DNA from: Thermococcus piezophilus
GTDB lineage: Archaea; Methanobacteriota_B; Thermococci; Thermococcales; Thermococcaceae
Assembly (NCBI RefSeq): GCF_001647085.1
Contig: NZ_CP015520.1
Span: 1,756,219-1,820,218, forward strand
Direction: 5' to 3'
DNA length: 64,000 nucleotides
The translations under genes were made by a program, and so were the position numbers. The notes beneath the pieces are model-generated. The model was not told the origin of the DNA, did not search any database, and saw only the letters and a list, made by a program, of their open reading frames with translations. Of this stretch, positions 56,200 to 64,000 are shown in pieces. Position 1 is the stretch's first letter, and the number at the start of each line of letters is the position of its first letter.

Positions 56200-58398
56200 T
56201 CACTGCTGCGGGCAGACGTCCTGCTCCTTCGGCGGGTTCGGGTCGAGGCCCTTCCTCTGGCGTATCTGCCTGATGATCTGCTGGGCGAGTTCGTTCGGAA
56301 CCCTCTTGAAGCCGGCATGCTCTGTTGTCCAGAGGGCCTTTCCGCTGGTGGCCCCGCGGATCGCTCCGGCAAATCCAAACATCTCGGCAACTGGGGCCTC
56401 GCCGATTATGATCATAACCTCTCCTTCCTGCCTCATGTCTATGAGCTGGCCGCGCCTCTGGTTGAGTTCCCTGCTGACGGCACCCATGTACTCGTAGGGT
56501 ATGTTGATGATGACCTTCTGGTACGGCTCGTAGAGGACCGGCTGGGCCTTCATCATGGCGCAGTGGATGGCAGTCCTGATGGCCGGGTAGATCTGGGCCG
56601 GACCGCGGTGGACGTTGTCCTCGTGAATCTTGGCGTCGTGGAGCCTGACGATGACTTTCATGACCGGCTCCTTAGCGAGCGGTCCCTCATCCATGGCCAT
56701 GTGGAAACCGTCGACGAGCAGATCCATAACCTCGTTGAGGTACTGGATACCCTTGGTGTTGTCGAAGAACATGTTGCCGTTGTATATGTCGACGATACCC
56801 TTGGCGATCTCGTAGTCCATGCCGAGCTCTGCGAGTTTCTTGGCGACCTCCTTCGGGTTCTTGGGCCTTCCCTCTGGGATGACGCCCTCACGGATGGCCT
56901 GGTAGATCTCGTCCGGCATAGGCTCGACGGTGATGTAGAACCTGTTGTGCTTGTTCGGGGACTTTCCTTCGACTATCGGGCTGACCTTGGTGACGCTCTC
57001 GCGGTAGACGACAATCGGCGGGCTGACTTCGACGTCGAGCTTCCAGTCCTCCTTGAGCTTGACGAGCTTGACCTCGAGGTGGAGCTCACCCATACCACTG
57101 AGGAGGTGCTGGCCGGTCTCCTCGTCGATCTTGACGTGCAGAGTTGGGTCCTCCTTGGCGAGCTGCCTGAGCGCCTCGATGAGCTTCGGAAGGTCCTTAA
57201 CGTTCTTGGCCTCTATAGCCACGGTAACGACTGGCTCGCTGGTGTAGTGGAGCGCCTCGAACGGCTCGATCTGCTCCTGGGCGACGGTCTCACCGGCCAT
57301 GGCGTCGCGCAGTCCGGTGACGGCGACGATGTTACCGGCCGGAACGGCCTCCATGTTGACCCTCTCAGGACCCATGTAGATACCGACCTGCTGAATCCTA
57401 GCCTTCCTCTTGGCGCTGATGAGGTAGACCTCCTGACCGGTCTTCACGGTACCGCTCCAGACACGGCCGGTGGCGACCTCACCCGCGTGCTTGTCGAGGA
57501 TAATCTTGGTAACGACCATGACAATCTTGCCCTGCGGGTCACACTTGAGCATGGCCTGACCGACATCGCTGTTGACGTCGCCCCTCCAGAGGTGCGGGAT
57601 CCTGTACTTCTGGGCCTCGAGCGGGTTCGGGAGGTGGCGGACGACCATATCGAGAACCACGACGTGGAGCGGGGCCTTCTGCCTGAGGGTCTTAATGTCG
57701 CCGGCGTTGGTGAGCTCGACGATGTCCTTGAATGAAACGCCAGTCTTCTTCATGTAGGGGACGCTGAGGGCCCAGTTGTAGTAGGCGCTACCGAAGGCGA
57801 CGCTACCGTCCTCGACCTTAACCATCCACTGGCTCTTGAACTCGTCCGGAGCGTACTTCTTGATGAGCCTGTTGACGTCGGTGATAATCTTGGCAAACCT
57901 GTTGAGGATCTCGTTCGGACCGAGCTTGAGCTCCTTGATGAGCCTATCGACCTTGTTGATGAAGAGGACCGGCTTAACGTACTCCCTGAGGGCCTGCCTG
58001 AGAACGGTCTCGGTCTGGGGCATGACACCCTCGACGGCGTCGACGACTATGATCGCACCGTCTATTGCACGCATGGCCCTGGTAACGTCACCACCGAAGT
58101 CAACGTGACCTGGAGTGTCGATGAGGTTAATGAGGTACTCCTTGCCCTCATAGGTGTGGACCATTGAGACGTTTGCAGCGTTGATGGTAATTCCCCTCGC
58201 CTGCTCCTGCTCGTCGAAGTCAAGGACGAGCTGCTTTCCAGCGAGCTCCTCGCTAATCATACCTGCTCCGGCGAGCAGGTTGTCGCTCAGCGTTGTCTTA
58301 CCGTGGTCAATGTGAGCGGCAATACCCATGTTCCTAATCCTCTCGGGCTGGGTCATGAGCTCCTTAATCTTTGCAATCATCTCTTCCCTTCTTCCCAT
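56200..58398 (-). CDS. fusA: Translation elongation factor 2
   Basis: 732-residue translocase GTPase. G domain motifs are [25 protein letters not shown] and NKVDR; domain IV contains the loop with the diphthamide His in the segment [27 protein letters not shown] precedes ATG; TATA GATTTATAACCG lies on the minus strand at about 58451-58462. It ends QDVCPQQ. The histidine is matured by the Dph pathway encoded elsewhere. Confidence 0.98.
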   Translation of the reverse strand: MGRREEMIAKIKELMTQPERIRNMGIAAHIDHGKTTLSDNLLAGAGMISEELAGKQLVLDFDEQEQARGITINAANVSMVHTYEGKEYLINLIDTPGHVDFGGDVTRAMRAIDGAIIVVDAVEGVMPQTETVLRQALREYVKPVLFINKVDRLIKELKLGPNEILNRFAKIITDVNRLIKKYAPDEFKSQWMVKVEDGSVAFGSAYYNWALSVPYMKKTGVSFKDIVELTNAGDIKTLRQKAPLHVVVLDMVVRHLPNPLEAQKYRIPHLWRGDVNSDVGQAMLKCDPQGKIVMVVTKIILDKHAGEVATGRVWSGTVKTGQEVYLISAKRKARIQQVGIYMGPERVNMEAVPAGNIVAVTGLRDAMAGETVAQEQIEPFEALHYTSEPVVTVAIEAKNVKDLPKLIEALRQLAKEDPTLHVKIDEETGQHLLSGMGELHLEVKLVKLKEDWKLDVEVSPPIVVYRESVTKVSPIVEGKSPNKHNRFYITVEPMPDEIYQAIREGVIPEGRPKNPKEVAKKLAELGMDYEIAKGIVDIYNGNMFFDNTKGIQYLNEVMDLLVDGFHMAMDEGPLAKEPVMKVIVRLHDAKIHEDNVHRGPAQIYPAIRTAIHCAMMKAQPVLYEPYQKVIINIPYEYMGAVSRELNQRRGQLIDMRQEGEVMIIIGEAPVAEMFGFAGAIRGATSGKALWTTEHAGFKRVPNELAQQIIRQIRQRKGLDPNPPKEQDVCPQQ

Positions 58399-58542
58399 TT
58401 ACACCACCTTCTAACCTGATGAGCTTGTTCACCACTCACTTAAAAGGTGCGGTTATAAATCTTTCCCAGCGCAAAATCGAGGTCAGGCGAAAACGTTTAA
58501 ACTACTTAAGGTTTTTGGAAGCAAAAAGAAAATCCAACCACT

Positions 58543-59391
58543 TCAGCCAAGGAAGTCTATTAAGAATTGCCTGACCTCTTCCCTGACGTCCTCCCTTGCG
58601 TAAACCCCCCAGCGCCAGTGCGTATCCTTGAGCTCTACCAGGCTCCTGACGAGAGGGGAAACATTGCTTAACCTCTGGTCTCCCTCAACGAATGCGTTCT
58701 TCTCCTCGAACTTTGGCTTCGGTGGGTAGTCAAAAATAGCTAAGTGGCCGAACTCATCTTCAAGGGCCTTTTTAAGCTCCTCGACATTCTTGAGCTCTTT
58801 GTTTGTGTAAACTACGCGTTTATAGAGCCTCCTATTATCGATGGCCTTCACAAGCTCTTTGACCTCATCGCGCTCGCTTCCCCTAAGGAGAGCAATTAAA
58901 TCGACCTCGTCCATGGTGGCGACCTCTTTCTCACGTATTCTCTCAAGCTCGACTGCCTTGATGAGCATCGCCGACGCTATCCTGGAAACATGGTGCTGGT
59001 AGACGGTCGGATACATCATGCTCCTCGCGAGGAGCAGCGACTGAGCGGCCATATCCCCCTTTTGCCCGATGATGAGCTTTTCGCCGTCGTAGCGGAGGTT
59101 TCTTATAAGCCTGTCGAGGTCGACGAGTCCATATGCAACGCCGGTGTAGTAGGCATCCCTCACGAGGTAGTCCATCCTGTCGGCGTCTATGTCCCCACTC
59201 ACTATCGGGTGCTTCAGAAACAGCAGGAACTTCCTAATCGAGTAGGCTTCCTCTATTGCCTCCCTAATCTCGCCGTTTTTGAGGAACCATGTGGGGTTCT
59301 CCTCGTGCCACGGATAAAGGACCTCCAGCGTATGGGAGAAAGGATACTGCCCGAGGTCATGAAGCAAAGCCGCGTAGGTTACACCCTCCAT
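58543..59391 (-). CDS. HD-domain phosphohydrolase lacking its N-terminus
   Basis: 282 residues of the dGTPase-like/SAMHD1-like HD family. It begins MEGVTYAALLHDLGQYPFSH, i.e. directly at the HD motif, and has SGDIDADRMDYLVRDAYYTG with the later Asp. Full relatives have 60-100 more residues upstream, including the first metal His in an R-x-x-H-S-type segment, missing here. A TATA-like ATTTATATAAAC (minus, about 59400-59411) lies just before the ATG, inside the ABC gene's tail. Probably a truncated, inactive gene created by a deletion. Confidence 0.75.
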   Translation of the reverse strand: MEGVTYAALLHDLGQYPFSHTLEVLYPWHEENPTWFLKNGEIREAIEEAYSIRKFLLFLKHPIVSGDIDADRMDYLVRDAYYTGVAYGLVDLDRLIRNLRYDGEKLIIGQKGDMAAQSLLLARSMMYPTVYQHHVSRIASAMLIKAVELERIREKEVATMDEVDLIALLRGSERDEVKELVKAIDNRRLYKRVVYTNKELKNVEELKKALEDEFGHLAIFDYPPKPKFEEKNAFVEGDQRLSNVSPLVRSLVELKDTHWRWGVYAREDVREEVRQFLIDFLG

Positions 59392-60197
59392 GAGGAAAAG
59401 TTTATATAAATCTGGTGCCGACTAATAGGTGGCAGGGGCTTCCACTTCAGATGGTTCACCTCCGCTTGGAGTTTGTCGACCCTCCTGCCCGGGGGGCTCT
59501 TTTGAGCCCCCTTCTTCCTTGCTATACGTGGTTTAAACAGCTTCTCAACATCCTCCTGCACCTCATCAGCCTTTCCGTTCAGGATGAGCCTCACGTTGCC
59601 GATGACAATTACCCAGTCGACTATGGGCATCAGCGGCTCCCAGATGTGGCTTATCTTCACGAAGTTCGTCTTTCTCATGCCGTCGATTATCTCAATGACC
59701 CTCTCCATGCTGTCGAAGTCTATGTTCGCCAAAGGCTCATCGAGGAATACCAGCTCCGGCTCCCCAATGAAGGCCTGAGCGAGCGATAGGCGCTTCAACA
59801 TCCCCGAGGAGTAGCAGTTTATCCTTTTATCTATGAAGGGCTTGACCTCAAACAGCTCCACAACCCTCTCCACTTCATCCTCTCCAAAGCCTTTGCTCTC
59901 GGCGAAGAGGGTGAGCCACTCCCTGCCCGTTGTGAACTGGGGAAAAGCAGGTGGATCGTAGGCAACGCCAAAGCGTTTCTTGACCCTCCAGTTGTTCCAA
60001 GGGTTCTCGCCAAAGACCTTTATCTCCTCTGAGGTTGGCCTGTATACCCCCGTTGCCAGCTTGAGGAAGGTGCTCTTTTCGCCGCCGTTGGAGCCGAGGA
60101 TGAGGGTTATCCCTTCGGAAATCTCAACCGTTACGCCGTCGAGCGCCCTTATGCTTCCGAAGATTTTCCTAAGTTCTTTCGCCTCTACCAGCGTCAT
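59379..60197 (-). CDS. ABC transporter ATPase with altered P-loop
   Basis: 272 residues of the ABC-2-type exporter ATPase class. Walker A reads LGSNGGEKSTF, with Glu where the invariant Gly before Lys should be; the signature is CYSSGMLKRLSLAQAF, Walker B LVFLDEPLANID and the switch His in KISHIW. ATG 60197 (GGAGGTG upstream) overlaps the preceding stop as ATGA. After EKLFKP a 50-residue basic tail has no ABC counterpart and runs over a perfect GGGGGCTC/GAGCCCCC hairpin (59492-59511), so the natural C-terminus may be lost. Function is doubtful. Confidence 0.8.
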   Translation of the reverse strand: MTLVEAKELRKIFGSIRALDGVTVEISEGITLILGSNGGEKSTFLKLATGVYRPTSEEIKVFGENPWNNWRVKKRFGVAYDPPAFPQFTTGREWLTLFAESKGFGEDEVERVVELFEVKPFIDKRINCYSSGMLKRLSLAQAFIGEPELVFLDEPLANIDFDSMERVIEIIDGMRKTNFVKISHIWEPLMPIVDWVIVIGNVRLILNGKADEVQEDVEKLFKPRIARKKGAQKSPPGRRVDKLQAEVNHLKWKPLPPISRHQIYINFSSWRV

Positions 60198-60654
60198 CTG
60201 GCCCACCTCCAGACCACGAGAGCGAGGAGAAGAGCGAAGACGGAGCCGCTGATGTAGAGCGCGTCCTGAACTTCTTTAGTCGGGTAATTCTTTATGAACC
60301 TGAACGAGCAGGTCAATCCGTCGGTGCCGTTGTTGATTATGAGGTAGTCCCCTTCACGGGGGATGACGAACTGATACTTTGCGTGGCCGTAGACAGCGTG
60401 CCTATCTATCTGTTTCCCGTGATGATGTCGTACACCTCAACCATTCCATTGCCGTTGCATGACGCCTCCACCAGTGAGCTGGTGAGCGTATGGGCAGTGA
60501 CATAGTCCATGCTAGTGACGTTTCCCTGATGCTCCACCAAAGAGAGGAAAACCTGCCCTATAGAACCCACCCTGTCCTCGTAGGAGCTGTAAACCCACAG
60601 CGAGCCCGCGGTGAGCATCAGCATTGCCGCGAGGAGAGCCACCCAGAACCTCAC
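60194..60654 (-). pseudogene. Small two-span membrane subunit of the ABC operon, frameshifted
   Basis: GTG 60654 overlaps the permease stop. The protein has a membrane anchor (FWVALLAAMLMLTAGSLWVY), an outside domain with VEHQGNVTSMDYVTAHTL to VYDIITGN, a shift near 60408, then QIDRHAVYGHAKYQFVIP, YLIINNGTDGLTCSFRFI and a second anchor (ALYISGSVFALLLALVVW) with a stop overlapping the ATPase ATG. About 150 residues when restored. The perfect overlaps on both sides support this reading. Role: probably an accessory subunit. Confidence 0.65.
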
Positions 60655-61418
60655 ACCACATCCCTCCTCCTGATTAGAACCCACGATACGGCGAAGAGGA
60701 CAGCAGGGACGAGCAGGCCCCAACCAAAGTAGTGTAAGGTGAAGGGAGTGAAGTCTGCACTTCCGCTCCGAGCTATAGCGTCAATGAAGAGCTGGGGCGG
60801 TATCTCCGATGTCCCAATGACCCTAGGCGCGTATATGAGGGCGAAGCCCACCATGAAGGCAAGAAATGCGTTGGGGGACGCGAGGGAAACCACTGTGGCT
60901 ATTGCCATTAAGTACAGCACCAGGAAAGTCAGGATGATTTGGGCATCGGTCATGAAGTTCGACGTTATCTCCGGCAAGTAGCCCGCTATGCTCGCGTATG
61001 TGGTCAGCGTCACGTATGCGAAAGGTAGCAGCACTACGAGGAAGCCGTAGATGAGGAACGAGAGCAGTTTGATCCAAAGGAACTCGTCGTTCGAGTAGGG
61101 GAGGGAGTAGACGGACTTCGCCACCCCGCTGTCCCGGTCGTAGCGGAAGGTTAGCGCACCAAGGAGCAGAACGAGGAAGCTTATCAGCGTCCAGACATCA
61201 TCGAGGGGGAGCATGCCCAGTATCGCCGTTGAAACTCCGGATGCTTTTGAAGGCCCGAAGAGTTCAATCTGGGCTCCAGAGGCAAAGCCCATACTTGAAC
61301 TTACTGTCATCAGAGACTGCTTCATAGCCATTCCTGCCAAGAGTATTCCGAACAGCAGGAGGACGCTCTTAACCAAGTTGTTCATCTTCCAGCGGAAGAG
61401 CGTGTAGAGACGTCCCAC
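60651..61418 (-). CDS. ABC-2-type transporter permease
   Basis: 255 residues with six membrane helices (VKSVLLLFGILLAGMAMKQS, DDVWTLISFLVLLLGALTF, KLLSFLIYGFLVVLLPFAYV, IILTFLVLYLMAIATVVSLA, NAFLAFMVGFALIYAPRV, and the C-terminal YFGWGLLVPAVLFAVSWVLI). GTG start. Overlaps both neighbours. Together with the ATPase and two membrane-anchored proteins it forms an export operon of unknown cargo. Confidence 0.82.
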   Translation of the reverse strand: MGRLYTLFRWKMNNLVKSVLLLFGILLAGMAMKQSLMTVSSSMGFASGAQIELFGPSKASGVSTAILGMLPLDDVWTLISFLVLLLGALTFRYDRDSGVAKSVYSLPYSNDEFLWIKLLSFLIYGFLVVLLPFAYVTLTTYASIAGYLPEITSNFMTDAQIILTFLVLYLMAIATVVSLASPNAFLAFMVGFALIYAPRVIGTSEIPPQLFIDAIARSGSADFTPFTLHYFGWGLLVPAVLFAVSWVLIRRRDVV

Positions 61419-62502
61419 CTCATTCCCACCTCTAATTTTGTCTTTTCTTTGATTCCCTTATTGTACCTTCCAATCAAGAGTGCCAACAATAGAATTGCAA
61501 GCGAGCAATAGAAGACGTAGGAGGTTTTTACCTTCGGTTTTTCGAAGGCCACTACACCGGATTTTTCCCCTTTGAGTCTGAACGATTAAGGACAATGCCT
61601 GTGGCGTACGAATCATTGTGCCTGACCTCCACCTGGTATAGAGCATACTCGTCGGTAAAGGATGCCTCCAAGATTCCAACGGCCCATAGATCAGGTCCGC
61701 CGTTGGGAGTGAATATAAGCTTTCCATCGGAAGCGTCGAAGGTGTAAATCATGGTCGCCATCTGAACGTTTACAATGGGATACCCCCTGCCAAAGGGCTG
61801 GGTAAGGTTAAAGGAGTACTGGCTTGTGACTACTGTTTTTAACGGTGGATAGTACGTAATGTTTTTCCATTTCATTGGTCTCTTATTGTCGATTGCCACA
61901 GAGGATATTGTTGTTGGGAAAGGATACTCCGTGAAGGCGTCCCCTTTTTTGAGGGGTTTTAACGGGGTCATCAAAAAGCATTGTGTGGCCATAAACCTTC
62001 CCGTTTTTTATTACCTGCAAATCGCTTTCTCTGATGAAGTAAGACCCACTTATCTTAACTTTCCTCAATTTGAAGACGTACCAACTCCAGTCCTTGAAAT
62101 CAGGGTCGTGGCTTTCCTCAATTTTCTTCGAGAGAAGATCCGACTCATTCCAGAAAACCGGGAGTGATACACCTCTGGGAAGAAACGTCATTACCGTAAC
62201 GTTATTGAGCGTAATGGCGACACGCGAACGGACATAGCTGCCGTTTTCTTCGAGTTCGAACTTTATCATGACATCATTGTATGTTTTTATCGTGTAAAGA
62301 ACTCCAGAGTAATTGTAAATCATGATGTGGTTATCCATTCGGGCTTGTCCCCAAGGGAGAGACGATAGTGAATATATGGGTCGTATCTAGAGGCTATATA
62401 TGTTAGAGAAGTATAACTACCAAACTCAGAAGCACTAGCAAGGGACGACACCATGAGAATCGCAACCAGCAGGAAAAGATTTACCAATCTATGCTTGACC
62501 AT
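61382..62502 (-). pseudogene. Exported membrane-anchored protein of the ABC operon, frameshifted
   Basis: ATG 62502 behind GGAGGG opens MVKHRLVNLFLLVAILMVSS (signal peptide). A shift near 62335 leads to MDNHIMIYNYSGVLYTIKTY; a shift near 61945 leads to GDAFTEYPFPTTISSVAIDN and the outside domain with many N-x-S/T sites; a shift near 61560 leads to SGVVAFEKPKVKTSYVFYCS and the C-terminal membrane anchor. About 370 residues when restored. The stop shown overlaps the permease and is uncertain. First gene of the damaged ABC operon; no family recognised. Confidence 0.6.
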
Positions 62503-62699
62503 TTCAGACCCTCCTTGTTCAATTTTCAAAACAATACGACCTGCCGGGCGATTGGTGATACTCTCATTATTATATTTAACTTTTACTTCGAAGTTTAATT
62601 ATAAATTTCAAAAAATCGGAAACGTCCCTCCAGCCCATTACACTGTACAAACATATAGATAGGTATGTCAAAACTAACAACCCAGTTATACCAGGATTA
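62503..62699. other. AT-rich spacer
   Basis: Contains the likely promoter of the ABC operon (a TATA-like ATTATATTTAAC around 62569-62580) and degenerate DNA following the broken RelE gene. No further gene is seen. Confidence 0.35.
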
Positions 62700-62922
62700 A
62701 CGAAATAATTTAACAAAAGGTCGCCAAAAATGACCCTGTATTCACCAACGCGGAGGCGGTAAACATTCTTGTAGCCCTGATCTTTTGAACATCGAGATGG
62801 GCAGTGGAAAGAAGGCAAGCTTAGATATCCTGTCCTTAATAAGCCTCTCTTTCTTCCTCAGGTATGTCCATGAGTTCCTTCAGAGCTTTTCTGCTGATGA
62901 GAACTCTGTTCTCAAAGCCCAT
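62700..62922 (-). pseudogene. relE: RelE-type toxin, frameshifted
   Basis: ATG 62922 opens MGFENRVLISRKALKELMDI; after PEEERE the frame ends, and other frames continue RLIKDRISKLA and then KNVYRLRVGEYRVIFGD, the core RelE beta-strands. At least two shifts separate the parts, and the usual C-terminal strand is gone. Start overlaps the antitoxin gene by 11 bp, the normal TA order. The toxin should be inactive. Confidence 0.65.
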
Positions 62923-63097
62923 CCTTCACCACGTCCCACTCGACGAACTCATCTTCTCCGCGTTCTTTGATTGCCTCTTCCTCCCACTCCTCAGGCTTAA
63001 CCTCCTCGATGAGCTGGAGGTTGACATCTATGAGCTCCTTTAGAAAGCGCTCTGTTTCATCTATCCTGTGGAGGATTTCGCTGAGTGTGACGCTCAT
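62912..63097 (-). CDS. relB: RelB-type antitoxin of the broken RelE
   Basis: 61 residues, acidic and helical: MSVTLSEILHRIDETERFLK followed by ELIDVNLQLIEEVKPEEWEE and a C-terminal DEFVEWDVVKDGL that would wrap the toxin. ATG 63097 lies 5 bases after GGTGAT. It is intact while its partner is dead, as when toxin loss is tolerated. Family assignment comes from the context and size. Confidence 0.7.
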   Translation of the reverse strand: MSVTLSEILHRIDETERFLKELIDVNLQLIEEVKPEEWEEEAIKERGEDEFVEWDVVKDGL

Positions 63098-63144
63098 CTT
63101 CATCACCAACTAAAGTTAAAGGGTAAGGACAAAAAAGCTTTTGG

Positions 63145-63951
63145 CTAACTCCACGTCTCCGCTATGACGTCGTGCTTGTGGATGCTCTCGTTGCTGATGA
63201 CCCTCACGTGAATCCTGCCCTTAAAGCGCTCCTTGGCCTTGGCGAAGATTTCTCTCGCAACATCCTCCACGAACTTCGGGTTCCTGTACATGCCCTGAAC
63301 GACGGCGTTCTCGTCCACCGTCTTGAGCAGCGTGTAGGTCGGGTGACTGAAGGAGCTCTCAACGACGTCTATCATGTCCTCAAGTGCTATCTCCTCGTCG
63401 AAGGCAGTCCTGACTTCCAGCTCGCCGACCGCGCGCTGGATGTGGGTTTTCCCCATGTTGTTGGCCATCGCGTGCGGACAGGCGGTGTTTCCGATAACCT
63501 TAACCCTTAGAATCTTCTCAAAGCTTCCGTCCTCATTCTTGAGGACACCGACTTCAACGTCATAGGGCTCGTAGGTGGTCTTTTTGCTCGCCGGAGTCTC
63601 GCGAGGGATTATGAGGTGAGTTCTTATCCAGACCTCAGCCCTCTTGTGTGGGTGCTTGCCTTCGAGCCTATAAATGACTGCCTTCCCAAGCTCTTCGAGC
63701 GAGCTGTGGGCTTCCATTACCTCTTCCTCAACGGCCTCGCTCATCGCTTCCGTTATGCTTTCCACGAGCCTGCTCATGTGTATGCCCTTCTTCTCTTCGG
63801 GAACGTCGATAGTTATCTCAAAAAGCGGGAGGAAAGTGTACACCCTTCCTTTCCAGTTTATCTTTGCCACCGTTCGGAGATTTGTTATTCCGACACGGTG
63901 AAGACGCTCTCTAATCTCGGGAATCTCTTCCTGGGTCTCGAATATCGGCAT
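63145..63951 (-). CDS. mptA: GTP cyclohydrolase MptA (FolE2-like)
   Basis: 268 residues of the Fe2+-dependent archaeal GTP cyclohydrolase that starts tetrahydro-(methano)pterin synthesis. It has the T-fold pattern with [20 protein letters not shown] (the metal-binding Cys and His) and the acidic [12 protein letters not shown] segment. ATG 63951 lies 4 bases after GGTGAT; the GTG nine bases upstream overlaps this ribosome site. The gene is complete 10 bp inside the window's right part. Confidence 0.9.
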   Translation of the reverse strand: MPIFETQEEIPEIRERLHRVGITNLRTVAKINWKGRVYTFLPLFEITIDVPEEKKGIHMSRLVESITEAMSEAVEEEVMEAHSSLEELGKAVIYRLEGKHPHKRAEVWIRTHLIIPRETPASKKTTYEPYDVEVGVLKNEDGSFEKILRVKVIGNTACPHAMANNMGKTHIQRAVGELEVRTAFDEEIALEDMIDVVESSFSHPTYTLLKTVDENAVVQGMYRNPKFVEDVAREIFAKAKERFKGRIHVRVISNESIHKHDVIAETWS

Positions 63952-64000
63952 GAGTATCACCCTGAACTTTTTAGGGGCATCTATGAGGGGGGCTTTTTAA

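Noticed and set aside
53482-57735. Long plus-strand frames opposite EF-1alpha (360 codons) and EF-2 (472 codons)
   Set aside because: They mirror highly expressed genes with strong codon bias; composition is Leu/Val/Asp repetitive and no start signals exist.

Overview
The window is chromosomal DNA from a hyperthermophilic euryarchaeon of the Thermococcales, most likely Thermococcus. Diagnostic genes are a thermosome with a GGM-rich tail, a tungsten formaldehyde:ferredoxin oxidoreductase, archaeal EF-1alpha/S10 and EF-2, RtcB, archease, ABCE1, Taw2 and deoxyhypusine synthase. Promoters have archaeal BRE/TATA boxes and ribosome binding sites are of the GGTGAT/GGAGG type. The assignment rests on gene content; no database search was possible.

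Layout. 1-3054: deoxyhypusine synthase (cut by the left edge), a GltD-like flavoprotein and an atypical SDR. 3.1-5.6 kb: two decayed genes, a radical-SAM-like tail and an AT-rich OLD-family nuclease with many frameshifts. 5.6-17.6 kb: core genes (amidohydrolase, thermosome, Bud32, MutS2-like ATPase, MoaC, RtcB, m5C methyltransferase with a PUA partner, archease, PanB). 17.6-20.2 kb: a family 2 glycosyltransferase split by an IS607-type element (serine recombinase plus TnpB) whose ends and RNA hairpins can be placed almost to the base. 20.1-29.3 kb: EamA transporter, tRNA-Thr, PAP2 phosphatase, HAD and IMPACT proteins, a broken DUF1998-type helicase and ABCE1.

29.4-36.0 kb is the most original region. 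Two operons carry almost identical 26-bp palindromes at the same distance below their TATA boxes. One encodes a short peptide, a DUF4405-like membrane protein with a bis-histidine helix and a small membrane/coiled-coil protein. The other encodes an exported ferritin-like DUF2202 protein, an unknown 100-residue protein and a Trp/Arg-rich mini membrane protein interrupted by an in-frame TGA. A third operon encodes an ArsR-type regulator, a paralogue of the coiled-coil protein and an AIR-synthase-related protein. Between them lie a CWB2 surface protein and an ArsB-like carrier. I propose a membrane redox or metal stress regulon.

36-48.5 kb: a nuclease-like protein, DUF364, a class II glutamine amidotransferase, a CBS protein, a tandem phosphoesterase, a structured non-coding segment, the two-gene cyclic 2,3-diphosphoglycerate pathway, a dead metallo-beta-lactamase gene, a solo Cas4-like nuclease, a C/D box sRNA, Taw2, a mini zinc protein, the tungsten enzyme and a MoaD-like protein. 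48.5-52.5 kb is an accessory graveyard: a split PIN gene, a decayed HsdR and a DUF45 protease. 52.6-58.4 kb: tRNA-Ser, S10, EF-1alpha, a decayed archaeal ATPase and EF-2. 58.5-64 kb: a truncated HD protein, a damaged ABC-2 transporter operon, a broken RelE with intact antitoxin, and MptA.

Many genes are disrupted. Single frameshifts in homopolymers of otherwise intact genes could be sequencing errors. Genes with several frameshifts plus stop codons (OLD, HsdR, the MBL protein, the archaeal ATPase) look genuinely decayed. No CRISPR array, rRNA or prophage was seen.
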